From positions 717,168 through 781,167 of the forward strand of contig NZ_PZJQ01000004.1 in NCBI RefSeq assembly GCF_003206065.1: a stretch of DNA of 64,000 bases, written 5' to 3'. The number at the start of each line of letters is the position of its first letter. The first letter of the stretch is position 1. Below, piece after piece: positions 15,547 to 23,866 of the stretch. Source of the stretch: Salinicola halimionae (GTDB lineage Bacteria > Pseudomonadota > Gammaproteobacteria > Pseudomonadales > Halomonadaceae). The notes under the pieces are model-generated. The model was given only the letters and a program-made list of their open reading frames with translations, ran no database searches and was not told the DNA's origin. A program made the translations under genes and the position numbers.

Positions 15547-16530
15547 ATGGCAGAACCGGCACTAGCCATCCGCGGGCTGAGCAAAGTCTACGGTAATGGT
15601 TTCGAGGCCCTGAAAGGCATCGATCTCGATGTTCCTCAGGGCGACTTTTTTGCGCTGCTCGGCCCCAACGGGGCGGGTAAATCCACCACGCTCGGCATTG
15701 TCTGCTCGCTGGTCCAGAAGACTGCAGGGCAGGTGAGCATTTTCGGTATCGATATCGACAAGGACTTCGCCAAGGCGAAGTACGCGCTCGGTGTCGTGCC
15801 ACAGGAATTCAACTTCAGTCAGTTCGAAAAAGTCGAGGATATCGTGCTGACCCAGGCTGGCTACTATGGCATGCCGATGAAGGAAGCCAGGCCGCGCTGC
15901 GATCGCCTGCTCAAGGATCTTGGCCTGTGGGACAAGCGCAACGGTGCGGCACGTATGCTTTCCGGCGGTATGAAGCGCCGTCTGATGATCGCCCGCGCCC
16001 TGATACATCGTCCACGCCTGCTGATTCTCGACGAGCCTACCGCGGGTGTGGATATCGAGCTGCGCCGCAGCATGTGGGAATACATGCGTCGGATCAATGA
16101 GGAAGAGGGCACTTCGATCATTCTGACGACCCACTACCTCGAGGAAGCGGAGAGTCTGTGTCGCAACATCGCCATCATCAATCGCGGCGAGATCATCAAG
16201 AACACCTCGATGCGGGGTCTATTGACCGAGCTGGATACCGAAACCTTTCTGCTCGATCTAGCCGCGCCGCTCGAAACGGCGCCGGTGATCGAAGGCTTCG
16301 AGATCGAGCGTGTTGACTCGCATCAAGTGGCGCTGTCCGTGCGCAAGGGCACTGATCTTAACGACGCTTTCCAGCAATTGACCGGCCAGGGCGTTCGCGT
16401 ACTCTCGATGCGCAACCGCGCCAATCGCCTGGAGGAGCTGTTCGTCTCGATGACTTCGCAGCCGGAAACCTCTAAGGGCATCGACAGTGAATCTGCGCAA
16501 TCTACGCAGGCCAAGGAGACGGCGTCTTGA
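15547..16530 (+). CDS. ABC exporter ATP-binding protein (YadG-like)
   Basis: 327-residue ATPase subunit of an ABC-2 type exporter. Walker A LLGPNGAGKSTT near residue 40, Q-loop VPQEFN, signature LSGGMKRRLMIARAL, Walker B LLILDEPTAG and the switch His in LTTHYLEEAE are all intact. The C-terminal extension past residue 240 is typical of the YadG/DrrA group. A TTG start of the permease overlaps its stop (TTGA), so subunits are made together. Ribosome binding site AGGA at 8 bases. The substrate is unknown; this pair is conserved in gammaproteobacteria without a settled role. Confidence 0.92.
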   Translation: MAEPALAIRGLSKVYGNGFEALKGIDLDVPQGDFFALLGPNGAGKSTTLGIVCSLVQKTAGQVSIFGIDIDKDFAKAKYALGVVPQEFNFSQFEKVEDIVLTQAGYYGMPMKEARPRCDRLLKDLGLWDKRNGAARMLSGGMKRRLMIARALIHRPRLLILDEPTAGVDIELRRSMWEYMRRINEEEGTSIILTTHYLEEAESLCRNIAIINRGEIIKNTSMRGLLTELDTETFLLDLAAPLETAPVIEGFEIERVDSHQVALSVRKGTDLNDAFQQLTGQGVRVLSMRNRANRLEELFVSMTSQPETSKGIDSESAQSTQAKETAS

Positions 16531-17300
16531 ATACCCGGCAATTGCTGATTTCTCTCTGGACCATGGTGGTCAAGGAAGTGCGGCGTTTCGTGCGCATCTG
16601 GCCGCAGACGCTGGTGCCGCCATCGATCACCATGACGATGTACTTCATCATTTTCGGTAATCTGATCGGCTCGCGTGTGGGCGAGATGCACGGTATCTCC
16701 TACATGTCCTACATCGTGCCCGGATTGATCATGATGTCCGTGATCACCAACAGCTACTCCAACGTGGCCTCGTCGTTCTTCTCCAACAAGTTTCAGCGCA
16801 GTGTGGAAGAGATGATGGTTTCACCGATGCCCAATTGGGTCATCCTGGCGGGCTTCGTCATCGGTGGCGCGGCGCGTGGCCTCGGCGTCGGGCTGATCGT
16901 CACGATCGTGTCGTTCTTCTTCACCGACCTGAATCTGCATCACCCACTCGTGACCCTGGCCGTCGTGATCATGACCGCGATGCTGTTCTCGATCGGTGGC
17001 TTCATCAACGCGTTGCTGGCCAAAAAGTTCGATGATATCTCGATCATCCCGATCTTCGTGCTGACCCCGCTGACCTATCTCGGCGGCGTGTTCTACTCGA
17101 TCGATCTGCTGCCCCAGTTCTGGCAGAACGTGACGATGATCAACCCGATCCTCTATATGGTGAACGCCTTCCGCTACGGTATTCTCGGGATCTCCGATAT
17201 CCCCGTGGGTGGTGCACTAGTGGCCATTGCTGCATTTATCGTCGTGCTCTGGAGCCTGGCGTTGTGGATGCTCAATCGCGGCAAGGGAATTCGCTCATGA
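16527..17300 (+). CDS. ABC-2 type exporter permease (YadH-like)
   Basis: 257-residue membrane subunit with six hydrophobic segments, for example TMTMYFIIFGNLIG, VPGLIMMSVIT, LGVGLIVTIVSFFF and LAVVIMTAMLFSIGGF. It has the ABC-2 signature region VLTPLTYLGGVFYSIDLLP followed by INPILYMVNAFRYGILG. The start is TTG at 16527, overlapping the ATPase stop codon. Its own stop overlaps the queF start (ATGA), so three genes form one coupled unit. The transported compound is unknown. Confidence 0.92.
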   Translation: MNTRQLLISLWTMVVKEVRRFVRIWPQTLVPPSITMTMYFIIFGNLIGSRVGEMHGISYMSYIVPGLIMMSVITNSYSNVASSFFSNKFQRSVEEMMVSPMPNWVILAGFVIGGAARGLGVGLIVTIVSFFFTDLNLHHPLVTLAVVIMTAMLFSIGGFINALLAKKFDDISIIPIFVLTPLTYLGGVFYSIDLLPQFWQNVTMINPILYMVNAFRYGILGISDIPVGGALVAIAAFIVVLWSLALWMLNRGKGIRS

Positions 17301-18136
17301 GTCAGGAACGCCCACACACGCTGACCGATGCGCCCCTCGGGCGGGAGTCCGCTTACCCCGAACGCTACGACGCCTCGCTGCTGTTCCCCATCGAGCGTGC
17401 GTCCAATCGTGCGCCGCTGGGAATCGATGCGACGTCGCTGCCATTCGTCGGAGGCGACGAGTGGTGGGCGTTCGAGCTCTCCTGGCTCGATCTACGTGGC
17501 AAGCCGGTCGTCGCCGTGGCGCGATTCCGCTTGCCGGCGGATTCGCCGCAACTGATCGAATCCAAGTCGTGGAAGCTCTACCTCAACAGCTTCAACCAGA
17601 CCACGTTTGCCGACCGCGAGGCGGTTATCGACTTCCTGCGGCGGGATTTGAGCGCAGCAGCTGGCGCACCAGTCACGATCGAGCTCCATGGCGCCGATGA
17701 TGCCGAGCTCTCGCCCCAGCCGATGCCGGGCGACTGTATCGACGACATCGAAGTCGATATCGATCGTTACACGCCAGCGCCGGATCTGCTCGCCTGCGAT
17801 GAGAGCGATATCGTCGAGGAAACGCTGCATTCGCACCTGCTCAAATCCAACTGCCCGGTCACCGGTCAGCCGGACTGGGGCAGCGTGGTGATTGCCTATC
17901 GCGGCCCGCGACTCGATCGCGCCGCTTTGCTGCGTTACGTGATCTCCTATCGCCAGCATCAGGATTTCCACGAGCACTGCGTCGAGCATATTTTCGTTGA
18001 CCTGATGGCGCGCTGTCGTCCGCAAGACTTGTTGGTGATGGCGCGCTACGTGCGCCGGGGCGGGCTGGATATCAATCCCTGGCGCGCTACGCCTGGCTGG
18101 ACGCCCACACTGCCAGCACGTCTGCTGCGGCAGTAA
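17297..18136 (+). CDS. queF: 7-cyano-7-deazaguanine reductase (long form)
   Basis: NADPH-dependent nitrile reductase converting preQ0 to preQ1, the last free-base step of queuosine synthesis. At 279 residues it is the two-domain YqcD type (E. coli 282). The nucleophilic Cys186 lies in SNCPVTGQPDWG. ESKSWKLYLNSFNQTTF is the QueF motif of the N-terminal half, and FHEHCVEHIFVDL holds the C-terminal substrate-binding residues. The ATG overlaps the permease stop by ATGA, an unusual translational coupling to an exporter. A longer frame from 17264 would only re-read the permease end. Confidence 0.95.
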   Translation: MSQERPHTLTDAPLGRESAYPERYDASLLFPIERASNRAPLGIDATSLPFVGGDEWWAFELSWLDLRGKPVVAVARFRLPADSPQLIESKSWKLYLNSFNQTTFADREAVIDFLRRDLSAAAGAPVTIELHGADDAELSPQPMPGDCIDDIEVDIDRYTPAPDLLACDESDIVEETLHSHLLKSNCPVTGQPDWGSVVIAYRGPRLDRAALLRYVISYRQHQDFHEHCVEHIFVDLMARCRPQDLLVMARYVRRGGLDINPWRATPGWTPTLPARLLRQ

Positions 18137-18240
18137 CGCTTTTGACGTACAGTCGGGCAACCGGCAATCGCATCCGATATCCTGTTCAGCACTCGCTAAG
18201 AACATTCGTTTAACATCGCGCCTGGATGGAGAAGACGAAC

Positions 18241-18801
18241 ATGGACGCTCTGGAATTACTGCATCAGCGCCGCTCGATGGGCAAGCTGGCAGGCCCCGCA
18301 CCCACCGACGAACAGCTCGACGCCCTCTATCGCGCGGCTCTGAGGGCACCGGACCATAAGGAAATGACACCCTACCGCTTCATCGAGATAAGCGGGGAAG
18401 GGCTCGACCGGCTAGGTGAACTCTTCGCGCAGTCCGATTACCAAGCCAATCCGCATATCGACGACGGTAGTCTCGATGCCGTACGCAAGAAGCCCAAGCG
18501 CGCGCCAATGATCATTGCCGTGATCGCCAATGTCACGCCGGGCCTGCCCAAAGTGCCTCCGGTCGAGCAGATCATCTCGGCTAGCTGCGCGGCTCATGCC
18601 ATGCTCTACGCGGCCTACGCCCAAGGCCTCGGCGCCATGTGGCGTACCGGCACATACGCCCATGACAAGACCGTTTGGCGTGGCCTTGGCCTCAGCGAGC
18701 AGGAAGAGCTGATCGGCTACCTCTACCTCGGGCAGCCGGGCGGACGCTATCCCGGCATGCAGATACGCAATCCGGATGACTACGTCGAGCGATGGACCTG
18801 A
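18241..18801 (+). CDS. Nitroreductase family protein (YdjA-like)
   Basis: 186-residue FMN-dependent NAD(P)H oxidoreductase of the small YdjA subgroup. MDALELLHQRRS with the FMN-phosphate-binding RRS, RAPDHKEMTPYRF, SASCAAHAMLYAAYAQGLGAMWRTG and GYLYLGQPGG correspond to E. coli YdjA element by element. The start at 18241 has GGAG upstream and family support; the ATG at 18226 is less likely. The physiological substrate of YdjA is not known. Apparently monocistronic, followed by tRNA-Ser. Confidence 0.9.
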   Translation: MDALELLHQRRSMGKLAGPAPTDEQLDALYRAALRAPDHKEMTPYRFIEISGEGLDRLGELFAQSDYQANPHIDDGSLDAVRKKPKRAPMIIAVIANVTPGLPKVPPVEQIISASCAAHAMLYAAYAQGLGAMWRTGTYAHDKTVWRGLGLSEQEELIGYLYLGQPGGRYPGMQIRNPDDYVERWT

Positions 18802-18935
18802 CGCTTCGGTTGTGTCCAGAAGAGGTAAAAGGGCGGCGGTAAGGAGAAAATGGCTTGCGATCACAGGCTTAGCTCGTTACTATGTGCGCCGTTCTGAACG
18901 GTGCGGCACAGCCGGAACGGTCGGGATGACAATGC

Positions 18936-19023
18936 GGAGGGGTGTCCGAGTGGTCGAAGGAGCACGCCTGGAAAGTGTGTAAGTCGCAAGGCTTCGAGGG
19001 TTCGAATCCCTCCCCCTCCGCCA
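18936..19023 (+). tRNA. tRNA-Ser (anticodon GGA)
   Basis: 88 bases with a long class II variable arm (GTGTAAGTCGCAAGGCTTC). Acceptor GGAGGGG/CCCCTCC, anticodon loop CTGGAAA (GGA), GGTTCGAATCC T-arm and encoded CCA are present. The last 19 bases plus the 6 bases after CCA are duplicated 158 bp downstream. Confidence 0.96.
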
Positions 19024-19029
19024 CGAATT
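19005..19029. repeat. 25-bp repeat at the tRNA-Ser 3' end, copy 1
   Basis: This copy covers the T-arm 3' strand, acceptor and CCA of tRNA-Ser plus CGAATT. The identical copy at 19163-19187 is offset by 158 bp. Downstream flanks (a GCCGGC-type hairpin, a TGTC(C/T)GGAATA motif) are also recognisably similar, so the whole 158-bp block looks like a diverged tandem duplication rather than only an attachment-site repeat. Confidence 0.85.
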
Positions 19030-19036
19030 CTGAATC

Positions 19037-19061
19037 AGCCGGCTCGAGTAGCCGGCTTTTT
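19037..19061 (+). terminator. Terminator of tRNA-Ser
   Basis: AGCCGGCT, a CGAGT loop, AGCCGGCT, then TTTT: a perfect 8-bp stem with a T-run, 14 bases after the tRNA CCA. Confidence 0.9.
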
Positions 19062-19162
19062 CATGTCCGGAATAAAGCGCGAGGCGGGGGAGGTGATGAG
19101 AACCCTCCGGTTCGCACCGAGGCGCTCACGGTTTTGCTTTTCGAGCGCCGACAAGCGCCAGC

Positions 19163-19187
19163 AATCCCTCCCCCTCCGCCACGAATT
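19163..19187. repeat. 25-bp repeat of the tRNA-Ser 3' end, copy 2
   Basis: Exact copy of 19005-19029 without the rest of the tRNA. It is followed by a decayed version of the terminator (ACCGGC...GCCGATTTT). No integrase gene is visible nearby. Confidence 0.85.
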
Positions 19188-19340
19188 GAAAAGAACCGGC
19201 CTTCAACAGCCGATTTTCGTGTCTGGAATAGGGCTCCGCGTGGAGGAAACGTCGAGAATTCTCCAGTTTTCATAGAGCCCCGTCACAATCCGGCGACTGT
19301 GTTATAAAAAGTGTCTAGGAACGGCCACGCGGGGATCGCG

Positions 19341-20036
19341 ATGAAAACCATTGGTGTACTGGGCGGCATGAGCTGGGAATCCACCCAAAGTTATTACCGA
19401 CTGCTCAATGAGGGCGTGCGAGAGCGCCTCGGCGGATACCACTCGGCAAAGATCGCGATGGTAAGCGTCGACTTCGCCGAGATCGAGGCGCTGCAGCAAA
19501 GCGGTGACTGGGACAAGGCAGGGGAGGCGCTGGCGTTGGCGGCCCGTCAGGTCGAAGCCGCCGGTGCGGAGTGCCTGTTGCTGGCGACCAACACCATGCA
19601 CAAGGTAGCCGGCGCGATCGAGTCGGCGCTGAGCATTCCCTTTCTCCATATTGCCGATGGCACCGGTTCACGATTGCGTGCCGATGGCATCGATCAGGTC
19701 GGCCTGCTGGGAACGCGCTTCACGATGGAGCAGGATTTTTACCGCGGCCGGTTACTCGACGGTCATGGCGTTTCCTGCCTGGTGCCGTCTCGGGAGGATC
19801 GGGATAGCGTCCATCGAATCATCTTCGAAGAACTGGTCCACGGCGTGATCACAGAATCGTCGCGACAGGTTTACCAGGAGATCGTCACCAGGCTTCAGGC
19901 GCAGGGCGCGCAAGGTGTGATTCTGGGGTGTACGGAAATTGCGTTGCTACTCCACCAGCAGGATTGCGATCTGCCGCTTTATGACACGACTGCGCTGCAT
20001 GTCGACATGGGGTTAAAGTTTGCCTTGAGCGAATAG
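19341..20036 (+). CDS. Aspartate/glutamate racemase family protein (YgeA-like)
   Basis: 231-residue cofactor-independent amino-acid racemase. It matches E. coli YgeA closely: MKTIGVLGGMSWEST, EGVRERLGGYHSAKI, ATNTMHKVA, FLHIADGTG, LLGTRFTMEQDFYRGRL and ILGCTEI. As in YgeA, the first catalytic position is Thr (in TNTMHK) rather than Cys, while the second is Cys in GCTE. This is typical of the L-stereospecific branch. The start at 19341 has GGGGA upstream; ATG at 19311 is less supported. It is followed by a strong terminator and seems monocistronic. Confidence 0.9.
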   Translation: MKTIGVLGGMSWESTQSYYRLLNEGVRERLGGYHSAKIAMVSVDFAEIEALQQSGDWDKAGEALALAARQVEAAGAECLLLATNTMHKVAGAIESALSIPFLHIADGTGSRLRADGIDQVGLLGTRFTMEQDFYRGRLLDGHGVSCLVPSREDRDSVHRIIFEELVHGVITESSRQVYQEIVTRLQAQGAQGVILGCTEIALLLHQQDCDLPLYDTTALHVDMGLKFALSE

Positions 20037-20137
20037 CCACATCCCGACAAATCTCCCTCGCGTTGACCAGACAATTCAGCCTCTCGTTAAGGCCTTGTCG
20101 ATCGATAATGGCGCTGGGGATAATCCCCTGCGTACTT

Positions 20138-20164
20138 GCCCGGTCTCCGGACCGGGGCTTTTTT
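20138..20164 (+). terminator. Intrinsic terminator after the racemase gene
   Basis: GCCCGGTC pairs with GACCGGGGC, followed by TTTTTT. It is 101 bases downstream of the racemase stop and immediately precedes the end of the convergent DUF4236 gene. Confidence 0.85.
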
Positions 20165-20176
20165 GATACTTGCCCG

Positions 20177-20401
20177 CTAACGCCTCTTCTTGCTCGCCTT
20201 CCCCGTACGTGATTTTCGTTCCCACAGTGATTGCCGATGATAGACCCCGGAACCGGGGATGCCAGCGTGGCTATGGACGCCGCGCCGGCTGAAATTCAAG
20301 TTTGCGCCGCGCGGGCCCAGCGAGAGCGAAGGGCCGTGATTATTGAGTCGAATCCGTAAACCGGGACCGAGCCTGAGCGTGCGTCGGAAAAGAAGTCCCA
20401 T
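20177..20401 (-). CDS. DUF4236 small protein
   Basis: 74-residue Gly/Arg-rich protein. MGLLFRRTLRLGPGLRIRLN, GPSLSLGPRGANLNFSRRGV and AGIPGSGVYHR follow the DUF4236 pattern (F/R..LGPGvR...S..G.S.S.G.RG..v.....G....GiPGtG). The family is of unknown function and often occurs at the N-terminus of larger proteins; here it stands alone with a basic tail SRTGKASKKRR. On the minus strand behind the small membrane protein gene at 20424, 22 bases apart. Confidence 0.8.
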   Translation of the reverse strand: MGLLFRRTLRLGPGLRIRLNNHGPSLSLGPRGANLNFSRRGVHSHAGIPGSGVYHRQSLWERKSRTGKASKKRR

Positions 20402-20423
20402 TCGGGTGCTCCTGAAAATATTC

Positions 20424-20771
20424 TTATGATTGACTGTCAGTGGGTGAATTCGTTCGACGACTTATGGAGGCTCCACGCACCGACCTGAGCTTGCGCCATA
20501 GCGGGCTGCCGGGAACAAGCATCGCAAACACGGCGCAGACTGCAGCGGGCGAAAGTACGTCAAGGCTCGAATCCAGTGACCAGTGGTGGAAAAGCCCGTA
20601 AAAATAGCTCACCGCATTGGGGCCGCCGCCCGCGTATTCATGCTGGGCAATTTCGCGCCCCAGAAACACCGCGACGATCAGCGATCCGCCGACCCAGCGG
20701 CCGACCAATGGCCACAGTAGACATTGGAAACTCAGGGCGATGATGGCGTGCTCCAGGTGGGTAACGTTCAT
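20424..20771 (-). CDS. Hypothetical small membrane protein
   Basis: 115 residues from MNVTHLEHAIIALSFQCLL. Two or three hydrophobic segments (HAIIALSFQCLLWPLVGRWVGGSLIVAVFLG and LDVLSPAAVCAVFAMLVPG) flank a polar GREIAQHEYAGGGPNAVSYFYG stretch; the C-terminus is basic. The Gly-Arg-Glu-x-x-Gln-x-Glu-Tyr motif after a helix recalls small phage-type membrane proteins, but I cannot assign a family. The frame is open upstream to 20990, but that part overlaps the divergent GFA-type gene. Probably co-transcribed with the DUF4236 gene. Confidence 0.65.
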   Translation of the reverse strand: MNVTHLEHAIIALSFQCLLWPLVGRWVGGSLIVAVFLGREIAQHEYAGGGPNAVSYFYGLFHHWSLDSSLDVLSPAAVCAVFAMLVPGSPLWRKLRSVRGASISRRTNSPTDSQS

Positions 20772-20979
20772 GACGCCTCGCTGCACATGCCTTGATCTTG
20801 ATGTCTTGTTGTTGATGCCAATTCTGATCATAGCGGTTTGTCGGACGCATGAAATCGCGACCTGAGATTGATTTATCTCACCTAGGCAGTGGGGACTACC
20901 TCCGGAATGTCGTGCTACGAGAGGGCTATAATGTTGGTTCGATCCCTTTCCGCCGGCAACGATGAGGTGTGTATTGACA

Positions 20980-21381
20980 ATGTCTTCCAAGGTGATTCAG
21001 GGCGGCTGCCATTGCGGCGCAGTAACCTGGTGTTTTTCCGGCCAGCCGGAGAGGGCGACCATCTGTAACTGCACTGTCTGCCGGCGATATGGCGTACTTT
21101 GGGCTTACGCACACGAGAATGATGGCATCACGGTCGCCGGCGGGACCCAAGCCTATCAACGGGGACACCGCATCGCGTTCCACTTCTGTCCCAACTGCGG
21201 TTGCGTCGCTTATTGGCGGGCGACATTTTTGGGGTCGGATGGCCGACGGCGCATGGCCGTCAACCTTCGACTGGCGGAACCCGACGACGTGGCTAATGTC
21301 CCCATCGATCGCTTCGACGGCCTCGACACGTTCGAGAATCCGCCTCGCGACGGGCGCTGTGTCATCGACTACTGGTTTTGA
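20980..21381 (+). CDS. GFA-family zinc protein
   Basis: 133-residue member of the glutathione-dependent formaldehyde-activating (GFA/CENP-V) fold. The expected zinc cysteines are visible: GGCHCGAV near residue 10, CNCTVCRRYG near 32 and FCPNCGC near 72. The family was named from Gfa, but most members have no proven glutathione or formaldehyde activity, so a specific reaction should not be assumed. The ATG at 20980 is chosen, with GAGG at about 12 bases; ATG 20962 is an alternative. Divergent from the small membrane-protein gene. Confidence 0.88.
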   Translation: MSSKVIQGGCHCGAVTWCFSGQPERATICNCTVCRRYGVLWAYAHENDGITVAGGTQAYQRGHRIAFHFCPNCGCVAYWRATFLGSDGRRRMAVNLRLAEPDDVANVPIDRFDGLDTFENPPRDGRCVIDYWF

Positions 21382-21422
21382 TCCAGAGCCAATCGCATGA
21401 CGGCCCTGATCGCCTTCGCGGT

Positions 21423-22400
21423 TCAGCTTCGGGGTCGTTGCCTGACCCGGCTGGCGCCCGGTGTGACGTGGCGACAGGCGGGGAGGACGCGTTCGCGTAA
21501 GTAGCGTTGATTGGCGGCGCAGACGCTGAGGCCATCGCCACCGTAATGCTCCAGGCAGATCACGCCGCGGAAGCCGGCCTCGACGGCCAGCTTCATCGCC
21601 TGCCGGTAATTGATCAGGCCGCTCTCCATCGGAGCAGGAAAGGCGACATAGTGGCCGCGCTCGGTATCCTCGTCGCGCATGTAGTTCTTGGCATGCCAGA
21701 AGTTCGACCACGGCAGCACCTTGCGAAAGGCGTCGAGCCATGGCTCCACCGGCCGGTGCAGGCGAATCAAGTTGCCGATATCCGGATTCAATCCCACCGA
21801 ATCGAGGCCGATCTCCTCGATCATGGCGACGGCCGAATCGGCGCTGCCAAGATAGGTGTCCTCGTACATCTCCAGCGACAGCACGATACCGAGTTCGGCG
21901 GCATGCTGGCCCAGTTCACGGATACGCGTCACCGCCTTTTGCCACTGGGCCCGATCTTCGGCGTCGTCGCGGTGACCTTCGGCCGTCCAGAACCAGAGTT
22001 GACGCTGCTGAGTCTCTGTCAGCGGCCGGTGTAGACCGATCGAAACGGTACCGATGCCGAGCCTGGCCGCGGCGTCCAGCGATCGATGGCTGTAAGCGAG
22101 ATGGTCGTCGCCATGGCGTTCGTCGATTACGCTCGAGCGCACCACCGATATGGAGCTGGGTACAAGACGTGCCGATTTGATGACGCTGGCGAGCGTGTCC
22201 AGTCGATCGGTCGACAGGTCTCCGGGGCGAAAGCAGTTGTCGGATAGATCGACGCGGTCGAAACCGGCTTCGGCGATCTCCTGGAACAGCGGCTGCCACT
22301 GCTCGGCGCTCGCTTCCTGAAGCGGAGAGCCATCCGGCAGCCGGTTGGAGAAAGGCAGCATGGCGGCGGCGATTGGCCAATCGGTAAGGTCAGAGGTCAT
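21423..22400 (-). CDS. Sugar phosphate isomerase/epimerase-like TIM barrel
   Basis: 325-residue protein of the xylose-isomerase-like AP-endonuclease 2 superfamily (COG1082). Features are a first strand with AEAGFDRVDLSDN, a metal-site Glu in LSLEMYEDTYLG, GLNPDIGNLIRLH, FWHAKNYMRD, and a final metal Glu in GVICLEHYGGDG. The metal-binding Glu-Asp-His-Glu set of this superfamily is therefore plausible. The ATG overlaps the stop codon of the SAF-domain dehydrogenase gene (ATGA), so both belong to one operon with the upstream Tct transporter and PdxA-like genes. Probably a catabolic isomerase or epimerase; the substrate is unknown. Confidence 0.88.
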   Translation of the reverse strand: MTSDLTDWPIAAAMLPFSNRLPDGSPLQEASAEQWQPLFQEIAEAGFDRVDLSDNCFRPGDLSTDRLDTLASVIKSARLVPSSISVVRSSVIDERHGDDHLAYSHRSLDAAARLGIGTVSIGLHRPLTETQQRQLWFWTAEGHRDDAEDRAQWQKAVTRIRELGQHAAELGIVLSLEMYEDTYLGSADSAVAMIEEIGLDSVGLNPDIGNLIRLHRPVEPWLDAFRKVLPWSNFWHAKNYMRDEDTERGHYVAFPAPMESGLINYRQAMKLAVEAGFRGVICLEHYGGDGLSVCAANQRYLRERVLPACRHVTPGASRVRQRPRS

Positions 22401-23833
22401 TTCGATGTCTCGGTAGCGGCGTGAGTCGGAGTCATGGCGGAGGCGAAGAACAGTGCGTCCTGAGTCTGACGCAACTTCCACAGATATGAGCTTTGGTCGA
22501 TCGCGACATCGCGCAGGCGAATCGGCTCGCCGGCCCTGACCGGGCGCATCAGCACCCGATTGGCGGCGAGATAGTAGGGTAGCGGTGCATCGTCGCCGAG
22601 CGGATTGGCCGGTACCAGTGCCGAAGATACATTGTCGATGCTGTGATGATGGCCGTGGGCGGTAAGCGTGGTGCCCTCGGCAAGATCCGATTCGGCCATC
22701 GCGATCAGATCGACATCCGGCCTGGGCTGACTGACGCTGCTGGGGACGCCGCGGCGTACCATTTCCAATAATGTGGTGGCGGCTTCGAGCCCGAGCAGGT
22801 GACGCGGTAGCGGGAGCATCGCGCTGTCGCCGCGCCGGCTGACCAGATGACCTTTCTCGGCCAGCATCTGCCAGCTGGCCCGATCATGACCCCGTACGAC
22901 CACGAACACGCCGCCCGCGAGACTGAATTCATCGGGGCGACGCAGACAGTGAAATACCTCCAGCGCGGGCGTTCGCGTCAACAGCCCACCTTGGGCAGCC
23001 GGTACGAATAGCTCGGCAATTTCGCTGACTCGCGCGATGGGGTAATGCAGCGCGGGGCGGTCCGGCAGCACGCCGGTGGCGTTGGCGACGATCGACATCT
23101 CGCAAAGGTCCGGCACCGCATGCTGGGGTAGCGCGCCAGCGATTCGGGCGCGATCTGCCACCCACCGATGATGTCCCTCGCTGTCCAGTCCCGCGGGCAT
23201 GTCCCAGCGTTCCCCGAAGCCGGGCACCGCGACGCGACGTCCATTGCTGGTCATTGTCTCGGTGGCGGGGTCGAAGACGAAGTCGTATTCGCTCGATTTC
23301 CCGGCAGCCAGAATTTCCAGCCCCACCGTCTCGGCCCAACTGACCAGACCGATTGCCAGCGCCGGCTGATCGCCGTCCACCGGACTGATGACGCAGCCGC
23401 GCTTGCGGGCCATGGCCGCGAGCCCAGGGCCGACCACACTGTCGACCTCCTTGGTGACCAACGCGACATGGTGCCCGGCCTCTATCGCGAGGGCGGCGTG
23501 GCGGGCGCCGGCTTCGGGATGACCGGTGGCTTCGATCACCACGTCCAGTGGCAGCTCGACCACGGCCTCTAGTCGATCGCTGACGATCCAGTCGCCCCTA
23601 TCCCAGGCTCGTTTGGCTTCTGCGGGCGTTCGGCAATGGCGAATTCGCCCCGGCTCCACGCCTGCATCGATCAACGCCTTGGCGGCGAGATCGGGGTCAA
23701 GGTCGAGCACGATCCGGGCCTCGATGCTCGCCAGGTGGCGAGCGTGGACCACGAAACTGCGACCGAACCCACCGGCGCCGATCACGCAGCAGCGGATGGG
23801 CTCGCCGCCCTCGAGATAGTGGGAAAGGTGCAT
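22397..23833 (-). CDS. Homoserine-dehydrogenase-like oxidoreductase with SAF domain (COG4091 type)
   Basis: 478-residue NAD(P)-dependent oxidoreductase. An N-terminal Rossmann fold starts at CCVIGAGGFGRSFV (residues 15-28), with VIEATGHPEAGARHA and HVALVTKEVD of the homoserine-dehydrogenase-like group. A large middle domain and a C-terminal SAF domain follow (NPLGDDAPLPYYLAANRVLMRPVRAGEPI, RLRDVAID). This layout matches predicted homoserine dehydrogenases with a SAF domain, which occur in carbohydrate-acid catabolic loci. It lies 33 bases downstream of tctA and is coupled to the TIM-barrel gene. It is not the threonine-pathway homoserine dehydrogenase; the true substrate is unknown. Confidence 0.8.
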   Translation of the reverse strand: MHLSHYLEGGEPIRCCVIGAGGFGRSFVVHARHLASIEARIVLDLDPDLAAKALIDAGVEPGRIRHCRTPAEAKRAWDRGDWIVSDRLEAVVELPLDVVIEATGHPEAGARHAALAIEAGHHVALVTKEVDSVVGPGLAAMARKRGCVISPVDGDQPALAIGLVSWAETVGLEILAAGKSSEYDFVFDPATETMTSNGRRVAVPGFGERWDMPAGLDSEGHHRWVADRARIAGALPQHAVPDLCEMSIVANATGVLPDRPALHYPIARVSEIAELFVPAAQGGLLTRTPALEVFHCLRRPDEFSLAGGVFVVVRGHDRASWQMLAEKGHLVSRRGDSAMLPLPRHLLGLEAATTLLEMVRRGVPSSVSQPRPDVDLIAMAESDLAEGTTLTAHGHHHSIDNVSSALVPANPLGDDAPLPYYLAANRVLMRPVRAGEPIRLRDVAIDQSSYLWKLRQTQDALFFASAMTPTHAATETSK

Positions 23834-23866
23834 GGGCGTTTTCCTTGAATGGGACGGGGCCGAGAC

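Noticed and set aside
19005-19187. attL/attR pair of an integrated element
   Set aside because: Only 133 bp lie between the copies, no integrase is present and flanks are also duplicated; kept as repeats, not as a mobile element.
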